Under the pieces are notes generated by a model. That model made no database searches and was not told the origin of the DNA. It saw only the letters and a program-made list of their open reading frames with translations. Below are positions 44,611-52,916 of a stretch of 64,000 nucleotides of DNA, one piece after another. Position 1 is the stretch's first letter. Every line of letters begins with the position of its first letter. The position numbers and the translations under genes were made by a program. The stretch lies in the NCBI GenBank assembly GCA_033283325.1, contig JAWMQO010000001.1, positions 62,001-126,000 on the forward strand, written 5' to 3'. Origin of the DNA: Mangrovimicrobium sp033283325. GTDB taxonomy: Bacteria; Pseudomonadota; Gammaproteobacteria; Pseudomonadales; Halieaceae.

Positions 44611-45768
44611 ATGAAAAGAAAAATCAAGGACACAAGCTCGCTCGCAGCAGTACTGCTTTCATTGACACTGAGCGCGGCACCCCAACTGGTGCGCGCGGAA
44701 GCTGGCCCCGCAACAGACTGCCCCCTGCGCGACCAGCCCTATTCGATCGAAACTCCGGTGATGGACATCCTCCTGAAGCCAGAAGCACGAGCGGTGGTTA
44801 ACCGGCACCTGGACAACATGCTCGAAAAGATGCCCGAGCGCTTCGTCAGTACCACGCCGCCGTCTTTCAGTGCGATTCTTGACCTGGGCAAGCTGCTTAG
44901 GCTTGCCCGCCTCTCCGACGAAGTACTGCCCGAGATCGACAGGGAGCTCGCCGCGCTGCCGGTCACGGATGCCGACCGTGAAGCTCGCTGTGCACGCTAT
45001 GACACGGTCCCGCCTGAACTGGTGCTGCCCGCTGGCGAGCCGCGGGTTTTGTTGTTCGAGAAAATCACCGGTTTTCGTGATGCCCCTTCAGTCGAGGCTG
45101 CGTCCGCGGCCCTGAAGTCGGCGGCAGAGGCGCGGGGATGGGCGTTGGTACAGACTGAAAACGGCGCCGCGATATCACCGCAAATCCTGGAAAAGTTCGA
45201 CGTGGTGATCTGGAACAATATCAGCGGCGACGTACTCACCCTGCGGCAGCGGCAGGCCTTCATCGATTACATGCAGGCGGGTGGTGGTTATGTCGGGCTG
45301 CACGGTTCAGGCGGGGACCCGATGTACCTTTGGGACTGGTACGTGGAGGAACTGCTCGGTGCGCGTTTTATCGGCCACAGCATGGATCCGCAGTTTCAGG
45401 ACGCGTCGCTAAGGCTGGAGGAAAATCCGACGGGTATCGGTGCAGGCCTCAGTACAAGCTGGAGCATGAACGACGAGTGGTATTCCTTTGCCCCCAACCC
45501 ACGGGAGAAAGGGGCCATAGTGATAGCGACGCTCGATGAATCCACTTACACACCGGGCGGCTACCACGGCCAGGACCTGCGCATGGGCGACCACCCCATT
45601 GCCTGGGCACGCTGCATCGGCAAGGGGCGCTCCTTTTACTCGGCGATCGGCCACCGCCCGGAAACCTATTCCGATGCCAATCACGTGGCGCTGCTGGAGC
45701 AGGCCATCCTGTGGGCGTCCGGTGCCAGTGGAAGCTGTAACTTACTCCCTGCAAGCGGGGGCGAGTAA
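44611..45768 (+). CDS. Secreted ThuA-domain protein with helical N-terminal extension
   Basis: 385 residues with signal peptide (LAAVLLSLTLSAAPQLVRA). Residues about 30-130 are a helical region lacking in the other ThuA protein (PVMDILLKPEARAVVNRHLD). The ThuA domain (about 145-380, class I glutamine-amidotransferase-like) has LLFEKITGFRD, VIWNNISGDVL, YVGLHGSGGDP and YSAIGHRPETYSD. ThuA is known from trehalose/sucrose use in Rhizobium/Agrobacterium. The periplasmic location suggests action on an oxidised glycoside before uptake. Followed after 5 nt by the epimerase gene. Confidence 0.85.
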   Translation: MKRKIKDTSSLAAVLLSLTLSAAPQLVRAEAGPATDCPLRDQPYSIETPVMDILLKPEARAVVNRHLDNMLEKMPERFVSTTPPSFSAILDLGKLLRLARLSDEVLPEIDRELAALPVTDADREARCARYDTVPPELVLPAGEPRVLLFEKITGFRDAPSVEAASAALKSAAEARGWALVQTENGAAISPQILEKFDVVIWNNISGDVLTLRQRQAFIDYMQAGGGYVGLHGSGGDPMYLWDWYVEELLGARFIGHSMDPQFQDASLRLEENPTGIGAGLSTSWSMNDEWYSFAPNPREKGAIVIATLDESTYTPGGYHGQDLRMGDHPIAWARCIGKGRSFYSAIGHRPETYSDANHVALLEQAILWASGASGSCNLLPASGGE

Positions 45769-45773
45769 AGCCC

Positions 45774-46643
45774 ATGGCTGGCAACACTGGAAATATTGGC
45801 GTAGGAGTCAATGCCTGGGTCTGGACCTCCCCCTTCGACGCGGGATCGGTGGAACTGGTAAGTCGGGCTGCCGCAATGGGTTTTGATGCCTTCACCATGC
45901 CGGTGGAGAACCCCGCCCTGATCGATGTCGCTGCGATGCGCGCCGCGCTGGAAGAAAATCCCTTACGCCTGTACGTTTCCGGCGCCTATGGTCCGACTCG
46001 CGACCTGACCCATGAGAACCCGGACTATCGCAGGGAGAGCCTCGACTACATCCGCCAGGTGCTGGAAATCTGCCAGCAGCTCGGCGTGACGACATTGGCA
46101 GGCCCCGCCTATTCAGCCGTGGGAAAGCGGCGAAAAATACCCCGGGAACAGCGGGAAAAGGAGTGGGAGCTGGCAGTAAAAGGATTGACCGAGGCGGGCC
46201 AGCTGGCTGCGGAGCACGGTGTGACCCTCGCCATCGAGCCGCTCAACCGCTTTGAGACTGATCTTGTGAATACCGCCGAACAGGTGAAGCGGCTGATTGG
46301 CGATATCGCCCTCCCCTCGGTGCGTATTCACCTGGATACCTTCCATATGCACATCGAAGAGAAAGATGTGTATGACGCGATCATGCTGGCCGGTGACGAC
46401 CTTGTATACGTCGATGCCAGCGAGAGCGACCGGGGCACGCCGGGCGCAGGCCAGGTTCACTGGGACGCCGTCGCACGCGGCTTGCGCGATGTCGGCTATC
46501 GCGGCGATTGCATCATCGAATCCTTCACGCCGGCCTGCGAGGAAATTGCCGACGCCGCCGCGATCTGGCGGCCACTGGCCGAAAGCCAGGATGCGCTGGC
46601 CCGGGATGGCTGCACTTTCCTGAAAGCATTGCTTCAAGCATAG
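45774..46643 (+). CDS. D-tagatose/psicose 3-epimerase-like TIM-barrel protein
   Basis: 289 residues. IEPLNRFETDLVNTAEQ (metal-ligand Glu), HLDTFHMHIEEKDVYD (Asp/His ligands), ESDRGTPGAGQVHW and IIESF (second Glu) match the ketohexose 3-epimerase branch of the isomerase/epimerase family. It should reversibly epimerise ketoses or isomerise related keto-sugars. The start ATG is 5 nt after the ThuA stop. Cytoplasmic. Exact sugar unknown. Confidence 0.87.
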   Translation: MAGNTGNIGVGVNAWVWTSPFDAGSVELVSRAAAMGFDAFTMPVENPALIDVAAMRAALEENPLRLYVSGAYGPTRDLTHENPDYRRESLDYIRQVLEICQQLGVTTLAGPAYSAVGKRRKIPREQREKEWELAVKGLTEAGQLAAEHGVTLAIEPLNRFETDLVNTAEQVKRLIGDIALPSVRIHLDTFHMHIEEKDVYDAIMLAGDDLVYVDASESDRGTPGAGQVHWDAVARGLRDVGYRGDCIIESFTPACEEIADAAAIWRPLAESQDALARDGCTFLKALLQA

Positions 46644-46681
46644 ACCCTGCCTGGACAACACATAACAAGAGGGAGTTCAGC

Positions 46682-48019
46682 ATGACAACAGACACTATCG
46701 ATCGCCGCCGACTCTATCATGTGGGCAACCTGTCGATCTTCATGATCGGCCTCGGCTTTGCGGTGCGGGCCAATATCGCCCCGGACCTGCAAGGGGAAAT
46801 CTACGACCAGATCGACCTCGCCAATTCCGCCGCAATGGTGGGGGAGGCCCTGGGCGCCACCTTCACCGGTTTCGCCCTTACCCTGCTGTTCGGCAGTGCT
46901 CTGGTGGACCTCGTCGGCATGAAACGCATGCTGTTACTCTCGGCACTGGGATATGTGCTCGGCTCCCTCGGTCTGCTGGCGGCGGCCTTCATGCCGGTGA
47001 GTGAACTGGTGCCCGGTATCGTGCTGCTCAGCCTGCTGCTCACGGGGCTAGGGTGGGGGGCGGTGGAAGCGGCTTCCAACCCCATGGTCGCCTCGCTCTA
47101 CCCCGAGGAAAAAACCCACCGCCTGAATATCCTCCACGCCTGGTGGCCGGGCGGTATCGTGGTGGGCGGACTGATTGGCGTCGGTATCAGTGCCGTGGGC
47201 CTGCCCTGGGAACTGAACATGCTGGTACTGATGCTGCCGGCGCTGGTGCTGGCGTGGATGGTCGCAAGTTCCGCCTTCCCGGTGACCGAGCGTGTAGCGG
47301 CTGGCGTGAGTTACCGCGACATGTTCGGGGAGCTGCTGAAACGGCCCCTGTTCTGGGTCTTCTGGGTGTGCATGTTCCTGACCGCTGCTTCAGAGCTGGC
47401 GCCGGGGCAGTGGGTCAACATTGCCCTGTCGAATATCGTCGGGATGCAGGGCATCCTGCTGCTGGTTTACGTCAGTGCCCTGATGTTCGTGATGCGCCAC
47501 TTCGCCGGACCGATCGCGGCGCGTATTTCCTCCATGGGCCTGATGTTCGTGTCCTGCCTCGCCGCCGGGATCGGTCTTTACCTGCTGAGTCTCGCGGACA
47601 CCCCGGCACTCGCCTTCGGCGCGGCAACGGTATGGGGTATTGGCGTGTGTTACATGTGGCCGACCATGCTGGCCATAGTCTCCGAACGTTTCCCTCGGGG
47701 CGGCGCCATGGCCCTGGGCCTGATGGGCTTCGCCGGGGGCATGTCCATCCAGTTCGTGTTGCCGCAGATGGGCGCCATATTCGACAACGCCAAGGCCGAG
47801 GCTGCCGGCGGCGTGGAGACGCTCGCGACTCTCCAGCCGGAGGCGATGCAGGAAGTAATCCGCTATGCCTCGGTGGAATCCTTCCAGGCAGTGGCCTTCG
47901 TGCCCCTGTTGCTCTTGCCTGTGTTTGGCCTGATCTGGTTTTTCGACCGGCGCAAGGGCGGCTTCAAGCCGGAAGTAGTGGGTGAGCCGGGCGCGCCTGT
48001 CAGTTCGACGGAAGTTTGA
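46682..48019 (+). CDS. MFS sugar transporter
   Basis: 445 residues from the ATG at 46682, with AGAGGGAG upstream. Twelve hydrophobic segments; the N-terminal region reads RLYHVGNLSIFMIGLGFAVR. The loop after TM2 has DLVGMKRMLLLSALGYVLGS, the MFS motif A region. It resembles the fucose/glucose permease (FHS) branch. As last gene of the sugar operon it should import the sugar handled by its neighbours. Ends before a hairpin shared with the convergent lacI-type gene. Confidence 0.87.
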   Translation: MTTDTIDRRRLYHVGNLSIFMIGLGFAVRANIAPDLQGEIYDQIDLANSAAMVGEALGATFTGFALTLLFGSALVDLVGMKRMLLLSALGYVLGSLGLLAAAFMPVSELVPGIVLLSLLLTGLGWGAVEAASNPMVASLYPEEKTHRLNILHAWWPGGIVVGGLIGVGISAVGLPWELNMLVLMLPALVLAWMVASSAFPVTERVAAGVSYRDMFGELLKRPLFWVFWVCMFLTAASELAPGQWVNIALSNIVGMQGILLLVYVSALMFVMRHFAGPIAARISSMGLMFVSCLAAGIGLYLLSLADTPALAFGAATVWGIGVCYMWPTMLAIVSERFPRGGAMALGLMGFAGGMSIQFVLPQMGAIFDNAKAEAAGGVETLATLQPEAMQEVIRYASVESFQAVAFVPLLLLPVFGLIWFFDRRKGGFKPEVVGEPGAPVSSTEV

Positions 48020-48066
48020 CCCGGCCAGTGGGCAGGAAAATGGCCAAACCCCAAGCTGTTTGGATT

Positions 48067-48087
48067 CCAGGCCTTATTTAGGCCTGG
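48067..48087. terminator. Bidirectional hairpin between MFS gene and LacI gene
   Basis: CCAGGCCT (48067-48074) and AGGCCTGG (48080-48087) form an 8-bp perfect stem with a TATTT loop. It overlaps the last codons of the regulator and follows the transporter stop. Confidence 0.6.
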
Positions 48088-49084
48088 TGGTGGACTCGCG
48101 CACGATGAGTTGGTGGGACAGGGTGATGCGCTCTTCTGGCACAGCTGTGCCATCCAGGATACGCAGCATCAGTTTCATGGCTTCGCCGCCCATCTCGCGG
48201 CGGGGCTGGCGGATGGTCGTCAGCGGCGGGCTGCAGTAGTCGGCGATATCCAGGTCGTCGAAGCCGATGATGGAAATATCCCTCGGCACCTTCAGCTTGG
48301 TTTCCCGCAGGGCCTTCAGCGCACCCACGGCGATTTCGTCATTGGCGCAGAACAGGGCGCTTGGCAATGAGCCGCTCTCCAGCACCGCCTTGACTGTCTG
48401 GTAGCCCGAAGCCAGCTTGAACTCCCCGAACTGCACATGACGGGCGGGGGCCTCCAGCCCGGCCTTGCGCAGCACTTTCCGGAACCCCTTGAGGCGCTCC
48501 TTGCAGAGCGTGAAATCCTTCGGCCCACCGATGAAGGCAATATGCTCGTGGCCGAGATCGACCAGATGCTGCGTGGCATCAGCTGCGGCCTGTACGTTGT
48601 CGATACCAACCCGGGGCAGGGGAATCTTGCCGGTGTATTCGCCCACCATCACCAGCGGCGGCCACTTCTCATCGGCCGACTTGCGGCGCGGGTCTACTTC
48701 GAACGGGATCTGCATACCCAGGGTGATGATGCCATCGGCCATGCGCTGGGAAACCAGCGCGCTGTAGGCCTGTTCGATCCCGGCTTCCTGCTGGGTCTCG
48801 CCGAGCAGAATCTGGTAGCCCTGCTGGCGTGCGACCAACTCGATCTCCTGTACGATGCTGGAATAGAACTGGTTGGCGATGTCGGGCACCAGCACCACGA
48901 TGGTCTGGCTCTTGCGGCGACGGAAATTGCTCGCCATGACATTGGCGACGTAGCCGCTCTCCGCGACTGCGGCCATCACTTTCTCACGGGTGCTCTCTGC
49001 GACTTTGTCGGGCTTTGAGAGTGTCCTGGAGACCGTGGCTACGGATACACCGGCGATCCTGGCGACGTCTTTGATCGAGACCAT
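48074..49084 (-). CDS. LacI-family transcriptional regulator
   Basis: 336 residues from the ATG at 49084 with AAGGA upstream. The longer frame to 49261 passes into fold-back element C and is rejected. N-terminal helix-turn-helix IKDVARIAGVSVATVSRTLS and hinge, then a periplasmic-binding-protein-like effector domain (VLVPDIANQFYSSIVQEIE, FIGGPKDFTLCKERLKGF, FCANDEIAVGALKAL). It most likely binds the palindromes at 42106, 42151 and 52757. No such palindrome lies at its own start, so autoregulation is not indicated. Confidence 0.94.
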   Translation of the reverse strand: MVSIKDVARIAGVSVATVSRTLSKPDKVAESTREKVMAAVAESGYVANVMASNFRRRKSQTIVVLVPDIANQFYSSIVQEIELVARQQGYQILLGETQQEAGIEQAYSALVSQRMADGIITLGMQIPFEVDPRRKSADEKWPPLVMVGEYTGKIPLPRVGIDNVQAAADATQHLVDLGHEHIAFIGGPKDFTLCKERLKGFRKVLRKAGLEAPARHVQFGEFKLASGYQTVKAVLESGSLPSALFCANDEIAVGALKALRETKLKVPRDISIIGFDDLDIADYCSPPLTTIRQPRREMGGEAMKLMLRILDGTAVPEERITLSHQLIVRESTTRPK

Positions 49085-49109
49085 TGGAGATTCCTTCTGC
49101 TTGTCGCCG

Positions 49110-49137
49110 AGTATAATCGAATTGGTGGCTTGATTAA
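49110..49137 (-). promoter_or_regulatory. Candidate promoter for the LacI gene
   Basis: On the minus strand TTAATC (49132-49137) and TATACT (49110-49115) are 16 nt apart, with the -10 26 nt before the ATG. Moderate match only. Confidence 0.4.
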
Positions 49138-49193
49138 GAGTGGATCGGGCTGTGTATGGCGGATGCATTGGCGGGTTGTGTCCCGCGCCTGGA

Positions 49194-49334
49194 ATTGAAA
49201 CTCCCCCGATGAAACACGCCAAAAAGCGTACATGCCCGAAAAAGAGGGGCAGGCTCTCCATGTACAGGCTCGGTCGGCGATGCCTTTGACAACAAAGTGT
49301 TGTCGCCTCACGGTTTCATCGGGGGAGTTTCAAT
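49194..49334 (-). repeat. Fold-back element copy C (enlarged 97-nt core, reverse orientation)
   Basis: Perfect 22-nt arms at 49194-49215 and 49313-49334, with partial complementarity continuing about 12 nt further outward. The core 49216-49312, read on the minus strand, matches copies A/B but carries two extra pieces. A net 15 nt containing the hairpin GACAAC-ACTTT-GTTGTC lies in loop 1, and a 24-nt module (49233-49256) in loop 2. It fills the gap 49085-49407 between the LacI gene and the ThuA gene. Confidence 0.92.
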
Positions 49335-49407
49335 CCCAGACACTACCTCATGCGACATACATCGGGCATGTCGGGTGCGGCGTCCGGCAAAAAAACTCGG
49401 GTAACAA

Positions 49408-50283
49408 TTACTTTTGTTCCGTATCGCCTGGGCAATCCTCGCCGATCTGGCCAGATGCCCAAAGCACCGCATTTTCCAGCATCTTCACATGCTCTGCTTC
49501 TGAAAAACTCTCCGCTGTATGCCCCATTGCAGAGTAAAGCACCCGACCAGCTCCGATACACTGCTTCCAGACGATCGGATGATCCTCTCCCATGCTGATG
49601 TCATCGCCGAAGAACACCGGCGAATAGCTGGATTCATCAAGTGTCGCAAGAATGGTACGGCCAGGCTTGCGTGGACTCTCTGCGTAGGAATACCACTCGT
49701 CAGTCCGGAACCACTCGGCCCCGAGGTGTGCCGTTACCGGGTCGTCGGGATGCTCGATCACCACCCGTGCTTCCTGGAACTGTGGATTCATCGGGTGGCC
49801 AATAAATTCCGCGCCGATGAGGACCTCGTTCTGCCACTGCCAGGTTGAAGAGGTGTCGCCGGCACCGTGTATGCCGATCCAGCCGCCGCCGTTTTCGAGA
49901 TAGTCGATCATGGCCTGTTGCTGTGCCTCGTTCAACACGTCGCCGGTGGAGTTGTTCCAGACGATCACGTCGAACTTCGCAAGATCCTGGGCGTTGTGCA
50001 CCGCCCCGTTCTCGGTCACAAAGACGCTCCAGCCATTCTTCGCCGCTAACTCGCGGAACATTGTCTCCGCTGCCGGAATCGCCTCCTTGTGAATGAACGA
50101 GCCGGTCTTGGAGAAGACCAGCACCGCCGGTTTGTTATCGAGTGCGGGAAGCGCGGGCGCTTCCGTTTCGTAGCTGGGCAGGCGCCAGAAGCCCCGGGAG
50201 CGCATCTGGTAGTAGGCGTAGGCGGCCATCAGCAGCGCGAGGACGAGGATGGTGAGGAGTATGCGAATCAGCCACTTTTTCAT
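49408..50283 (-). CDS. Membrane-anchored ThuA-domain protein
   Basis: 291 residues. An N-terminal hydrophobic segment (WLIRILLTILVLALLMAAYAYY) is an anchor or uncleaved signal. The ThuA domain has AVLVFSKTGSFIHKEAIPAA, VIVWNNSTGDVL, GGGWIGIHGAGDTSS, EFIGHPMNPQFQE and RVLYSAMGHTAES. It is a paralogue of the protein at 44611 without the helical extension. It lies 73 nt downstream of the GMC gene on the same strand, so it probably works with that oxidase complex in the periplasm. Confidence 0.87.
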   Translation of the reverse strand: MKKWLIRILLTILVLALLMAAYAYYQMRSRGFWRLPSYETEAPALPALDNKPAVLVFSKTGSFIHKEAIPAAETMFRELAAKNGWSVFVTENGAVHNAQDLAKFDVIVWNNSTGDVLNEAQQQAMIDYLENGGGWIGIHGAGDTSSTWQWQNEVLIGAEFIGHPMNPQFQEARVVIEHPDDPVTAHLGAEWFRTDEWYSYAESPRKPGRTILATLDESSYSPVFFGDDISMGEDHPIVWKQCIGAGRVLYSAMGHTAESFSEAEHVKMLENAVLWASGQIGEDCPGDTEQK

Positions 50284-50356
50284 AGGAGTTTACCGTCAAC
50301 AGGTGAAAGGCAGGCCGGCGCGGCACCATACGCCGGGCGGGCCCGCCGGTATAGCT

Positions 50357-52057
50357 TCAGATTGCGCCCTCGCGTAGTTGCGTTGCCGCGTAGTCGGCGG
50401 CGCGTGCCGTCAGGGCCATGTAGGTGAGCGAGGGGTTCACGCAGGAGTTGGAGCTCATGCTGGCGCCGTCGGTAACGAAAAGGTTGGGCACGTCGTGGGC
50501 CTGGTTCCAGCCATTGAGTACAGAGTCGGTGGGGTCATTACCCATGCGCGCGGTACCCATCTCGTGGATGGCCTCGCCACCCACTGACTCGTGGATGAAG
50601 CTGAAGGCCATCATGGCGCCGGCCTTCTTGAGCATTTCCTCGCCCTGTGCGGCGATGTCCTTGCGCATGTTGATCTCGTTGTCCCGGTAGCTGAATTCGA
50701 AACGTACCTGGGGGATGCCGAAGCGATCAGTTTTGCTGGCGTCGAGGAACATGCGGTTGTCCTTGTAGGGCAGGCATTCGCCAAAGCCGGTGAGGTACAT
50801 CATCCAGGGCCCCGGCTTGCGCAGGGCGTGCTTGAATTCAGCACCGAAGCCGGGAATCTGTCCCGCCATGGCCTGCCAACCCATACGCATGGCGCCGCCC
50901 TGGTAGCCGTAGCCGCGGAGGAATTCCGTGCCTTCATCCTGGCCGTCAAGGTTGCGGTAGCGGGGGATATAGACGCCGTTGGGTCGCCAGCCATAAACGA
51001 CCTTGTCTTCCGCGACACCCGGGAAAACACCGAAGGCGCCTGTACCGAGAGTGTGGTCCATCAAGTAATGGCCAAGTACGCCACTGGAGTTGGCCAGCCC
51101 CTTGGGGAAGGCCTCGGACCTGGAATTCAGCAGGACCTGGGTGCTGCCTACCGTCCCGCCGCAGAGGAAAATCATTTTTGCCGTATAGGTGGCTTTTTCT
51201 CCGGTGTTGGCGTCGATGACCCGTACACCGGTGGCGCGCTTGCTTTGTGGATCGTAGTCAATGCCCGCCACCACGCTGTCGGACTTCAGGGTCAGCTTGT
51301 TGGTCTTGCGCGCCGCTGGCAGGGTGGAACTCTGGGTGGAGAAATAGGCGCCGGCGGAGCAGCCGCGCTCACAGGGGCCGCAGTAGTGGCAGGCGCCACG
51401 GCCTTCTTTGGGTTCCGTCAGGACAGCGACCCGGCCTATAGTCATGATGCGGTCGTCGTAGTTTTCCTCGAGCCTGCCCTTGAAGATTTTTTCCATCGCG
51501 CTCATTTCCATGGGCTTCTGGAATTCGCTGTCAGGCAGTTGCGGGAGGTTTTCCTTCTGCCCGCTGATGCCGGCGAATTTTTCCACGTAGCTGTACCAGG
51601 GGGCGATATCCTTGTAGCGGATGGGCCAGTCGATACCGTGGCCATCCTTCTTGTTGGCTTCGAAGTCGAGGTCGCTCCAGCGATAGCTCTGGCGGCCCCA
51701 GAGCAGGGACTTGCCGCCGACGACATCGCCGCGATACCAGAGGAACTGTTCCGGATCCTCTACGTAGGGGTTTTGCTTGTCGTTGTTGAAGTAGTGACGC
51801 GTGGTTTCATTGAAGGCGTAGAGTGAACTCTGGACGGAGTACTCTTCCTCGTAGAGTTCCCGCAGCCGTTTGCCGCGAAAGGGAATCTTCCAGGGTGGCA
51901 TATGCTCGCCGACGTAGTCCTTGCCGTGCTCGACCATGCGGCCCCGATCCAGCATCAGGACCTTCAGGCCCTTTTCTGTCAGTTCCTTGGCGGCCCAGCC
52001 ACCGGTGACGCCGGAGCCGACGACGATGGCGTCGAATTGCGCATTGGATTCTTGCAT
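50357..52057 (-). CDS. GMC oxidoreductase, catalytic flavoprotein subunit
   Basis: 566 residues. FAD-binding AIVVGSGVTGGWAAKELTEK at the N-terminus and the C-terminal GMC_oxred_C segment GTARMGNDPTDSVLNGWNQ, then NLFVTDGASMSSN and NPSLTYMALTARAADYAA. A cysteine cluster CHYCGPCERGC (about residues 220-232) recalls the 3Fe-4S ligand loop of membrane glucose and glucoside dehydrogenases. No own signal peptide; it is probably exported by the Tat pathway with the small subunit encoded just upstream (52088-52681). Likely passes electrons to the cytochrome at 52917. Confidence 0.9.
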   Translation of the reverse strand: MQESNAQFDAIVVGSGVTGGWAAKELTEKGLKVLMLDRGRMVEHGKDYVGEHMPPWKIPFRGKRLRELYEEEYSVQSSLYAFNETTRHYFNNDKQNPYVEDPEQFLWYRGDVVGGKSLLWGRQSYRWSDLDFEANKKDGHGIDWPIRYKDIAPWYSYVEKFAGISGQKENLPQLPDSEFQKPMEMSAMEKIFKGRLEENYDDRIMTIGRVAVLTEPKEGRGACHYCGPCERGCSAGAYFSTQSSTLPAARKTNKLTLKSDSVVAGIDYDPQSKRATGVRVIDANTGEKATYTAKMIFLCGGTVGSTQVLLNSRSEAFPKGLANSSGVLGHYLMDHTLGTGAFGVFPGVAEDKVVYGWRPNGVYIPRYRNLDGQDEGTEFLRGYGYQGGAMRMGWQAMAGQIPGFGAEFKHALRKPGPWMMYLTGFGECLPYKDNRMFLDASKTDRFGIPQVRFEFSYRDNEINMRKDIAAQGEEMLKKAGAMMAFSFIHESVGGEAIHEMGTARMGNDPTDSVLNGWNQAHDVPNLFVTDGASMSSNSCVNPSLTYMALTARAADYAATQLREGAI

Positions 52058-52087
52058 TGTTCTGCCTCTCTTATTCTGTGGCGGGCC

Positions 52088-52681
52088 TTAGTGAGTGAAC
52101 TCGCGGCCGATCTCGCTGAAGTCATAACTGCCGTTGTAGTAGCCCGGCATCGGCAGGTAGGCGAGTTCCTGCGTGGCGCCCACTTCCGAGGTGTAGTAGC
52201 CCAGTACCACCAGCTCCTTGAGGCGTTTGAAGAAGGGGGCGTTTTCGTCTTCCCTGGGCATGGTCAGGCGGGCTTGCGGCGGCCCTTGGTAGTCGGCCGC
52301 GGCCTTTTCCTGAGCCTGCAGCGCCGCTATGCGGGTTTCCTCCGAAACCTGTGTAAAGGGTTTGCCTGCGGCCCCGTTACAGTAGCTGTCGAGGGCCTCG
52401 AGTCCGTCGAAGAAAATCTTGCGTTCGTTGTCCTTGTACCACTCGCCAACGATGCTCGCGATGAAGTCAGGAACACCCGCTTCGATGGCACCCGGGGTGT
52501 CCGTCTCGGGGATGATCATCTCCGCGAGCAGGTTCACGGCAACTTTCTGCTGCTCCGTGAAAACCGTTACCTCGCTGGCCGCGTGCAGATTCTGTCCGGC
52601 CAACAGGGCACTGGAAACTGATGTGCCGGCCGTGGCGCCGAGGAGGGTCATTGAGTATTTGAGCAATTCGCGTCGCTGCAT
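52088..52681 (-). CDS. Gluconate 2-dehydrogenase subunit 3-family protein (Tat signal)
   Basis: 197 residues from the ATG at 52681. The N-terminus MQRRELLKYSMTLLGATAG has a twin-arginine-type signal, with SALLAGQNLHA near the cleavage site. The body (VTVFTEQQKVAVNLLAEMII, then PETDTPGAIEAGVPDFIA) matches the small subunit of GMC-type sugar dehydrogenases. It acts as export chaperone or hitch-hiking partner of the flavoprotein encoded 30 nt downstream. Operator O3 lies 76 nt upstream of the start. Confidence 0.88.
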   Translation of the reverse strand: MQRRELLKYSMTLLGATAGTSVSSALLAGQNLHAASEVTVFTEQQKVAVNLLAEMIIPETDTPGAIEAGVPDFIASIVGEWYKDNERKIFFDGLEALDSYCNGAAGKPFTQVSEETRIAALQAQEKAAADYQGPPQARLTMPREDENAPFFKRLKELVVLGYYTSEVGATQELAYLPMPGYYNGSYDFSEIGREFTH

Positions 52682-52756
52682 TGGAAACTCCCGGGGCTTT
52701 GGCGCCTTGGTTAGAGTAATTATCAAATGCCGGTCTGGCTGCTGCCGGGGGGCAGT

Positions 52757-52770
52757 TTGCAATCGTTTAC
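52757..52770. promoter_or_regulatory. LacI-type operator O3
   Basis: TGCAATCGTTTACA keeps the CGTTTACA half-site and five of seven palindromic pairs of O1/O2. It lies between the divergent small-subunit gene and cytochrome gene, so it could control both. Confidence 0.5.
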
Positions 52771-52916
52771 ATGCAGTGTCAAGGCGTCTGGCAAGACTGA
52801 CGATGCAACGCCACTCATCGACGGCGGCGGCGTTTCAGGTTCAGTTCAGCTTGGGGGGGTTTCATGACATCCTCGACGAGTCCAAAAATGATAATGAGGA
52901 GTTCCGTGGGCCCTGA

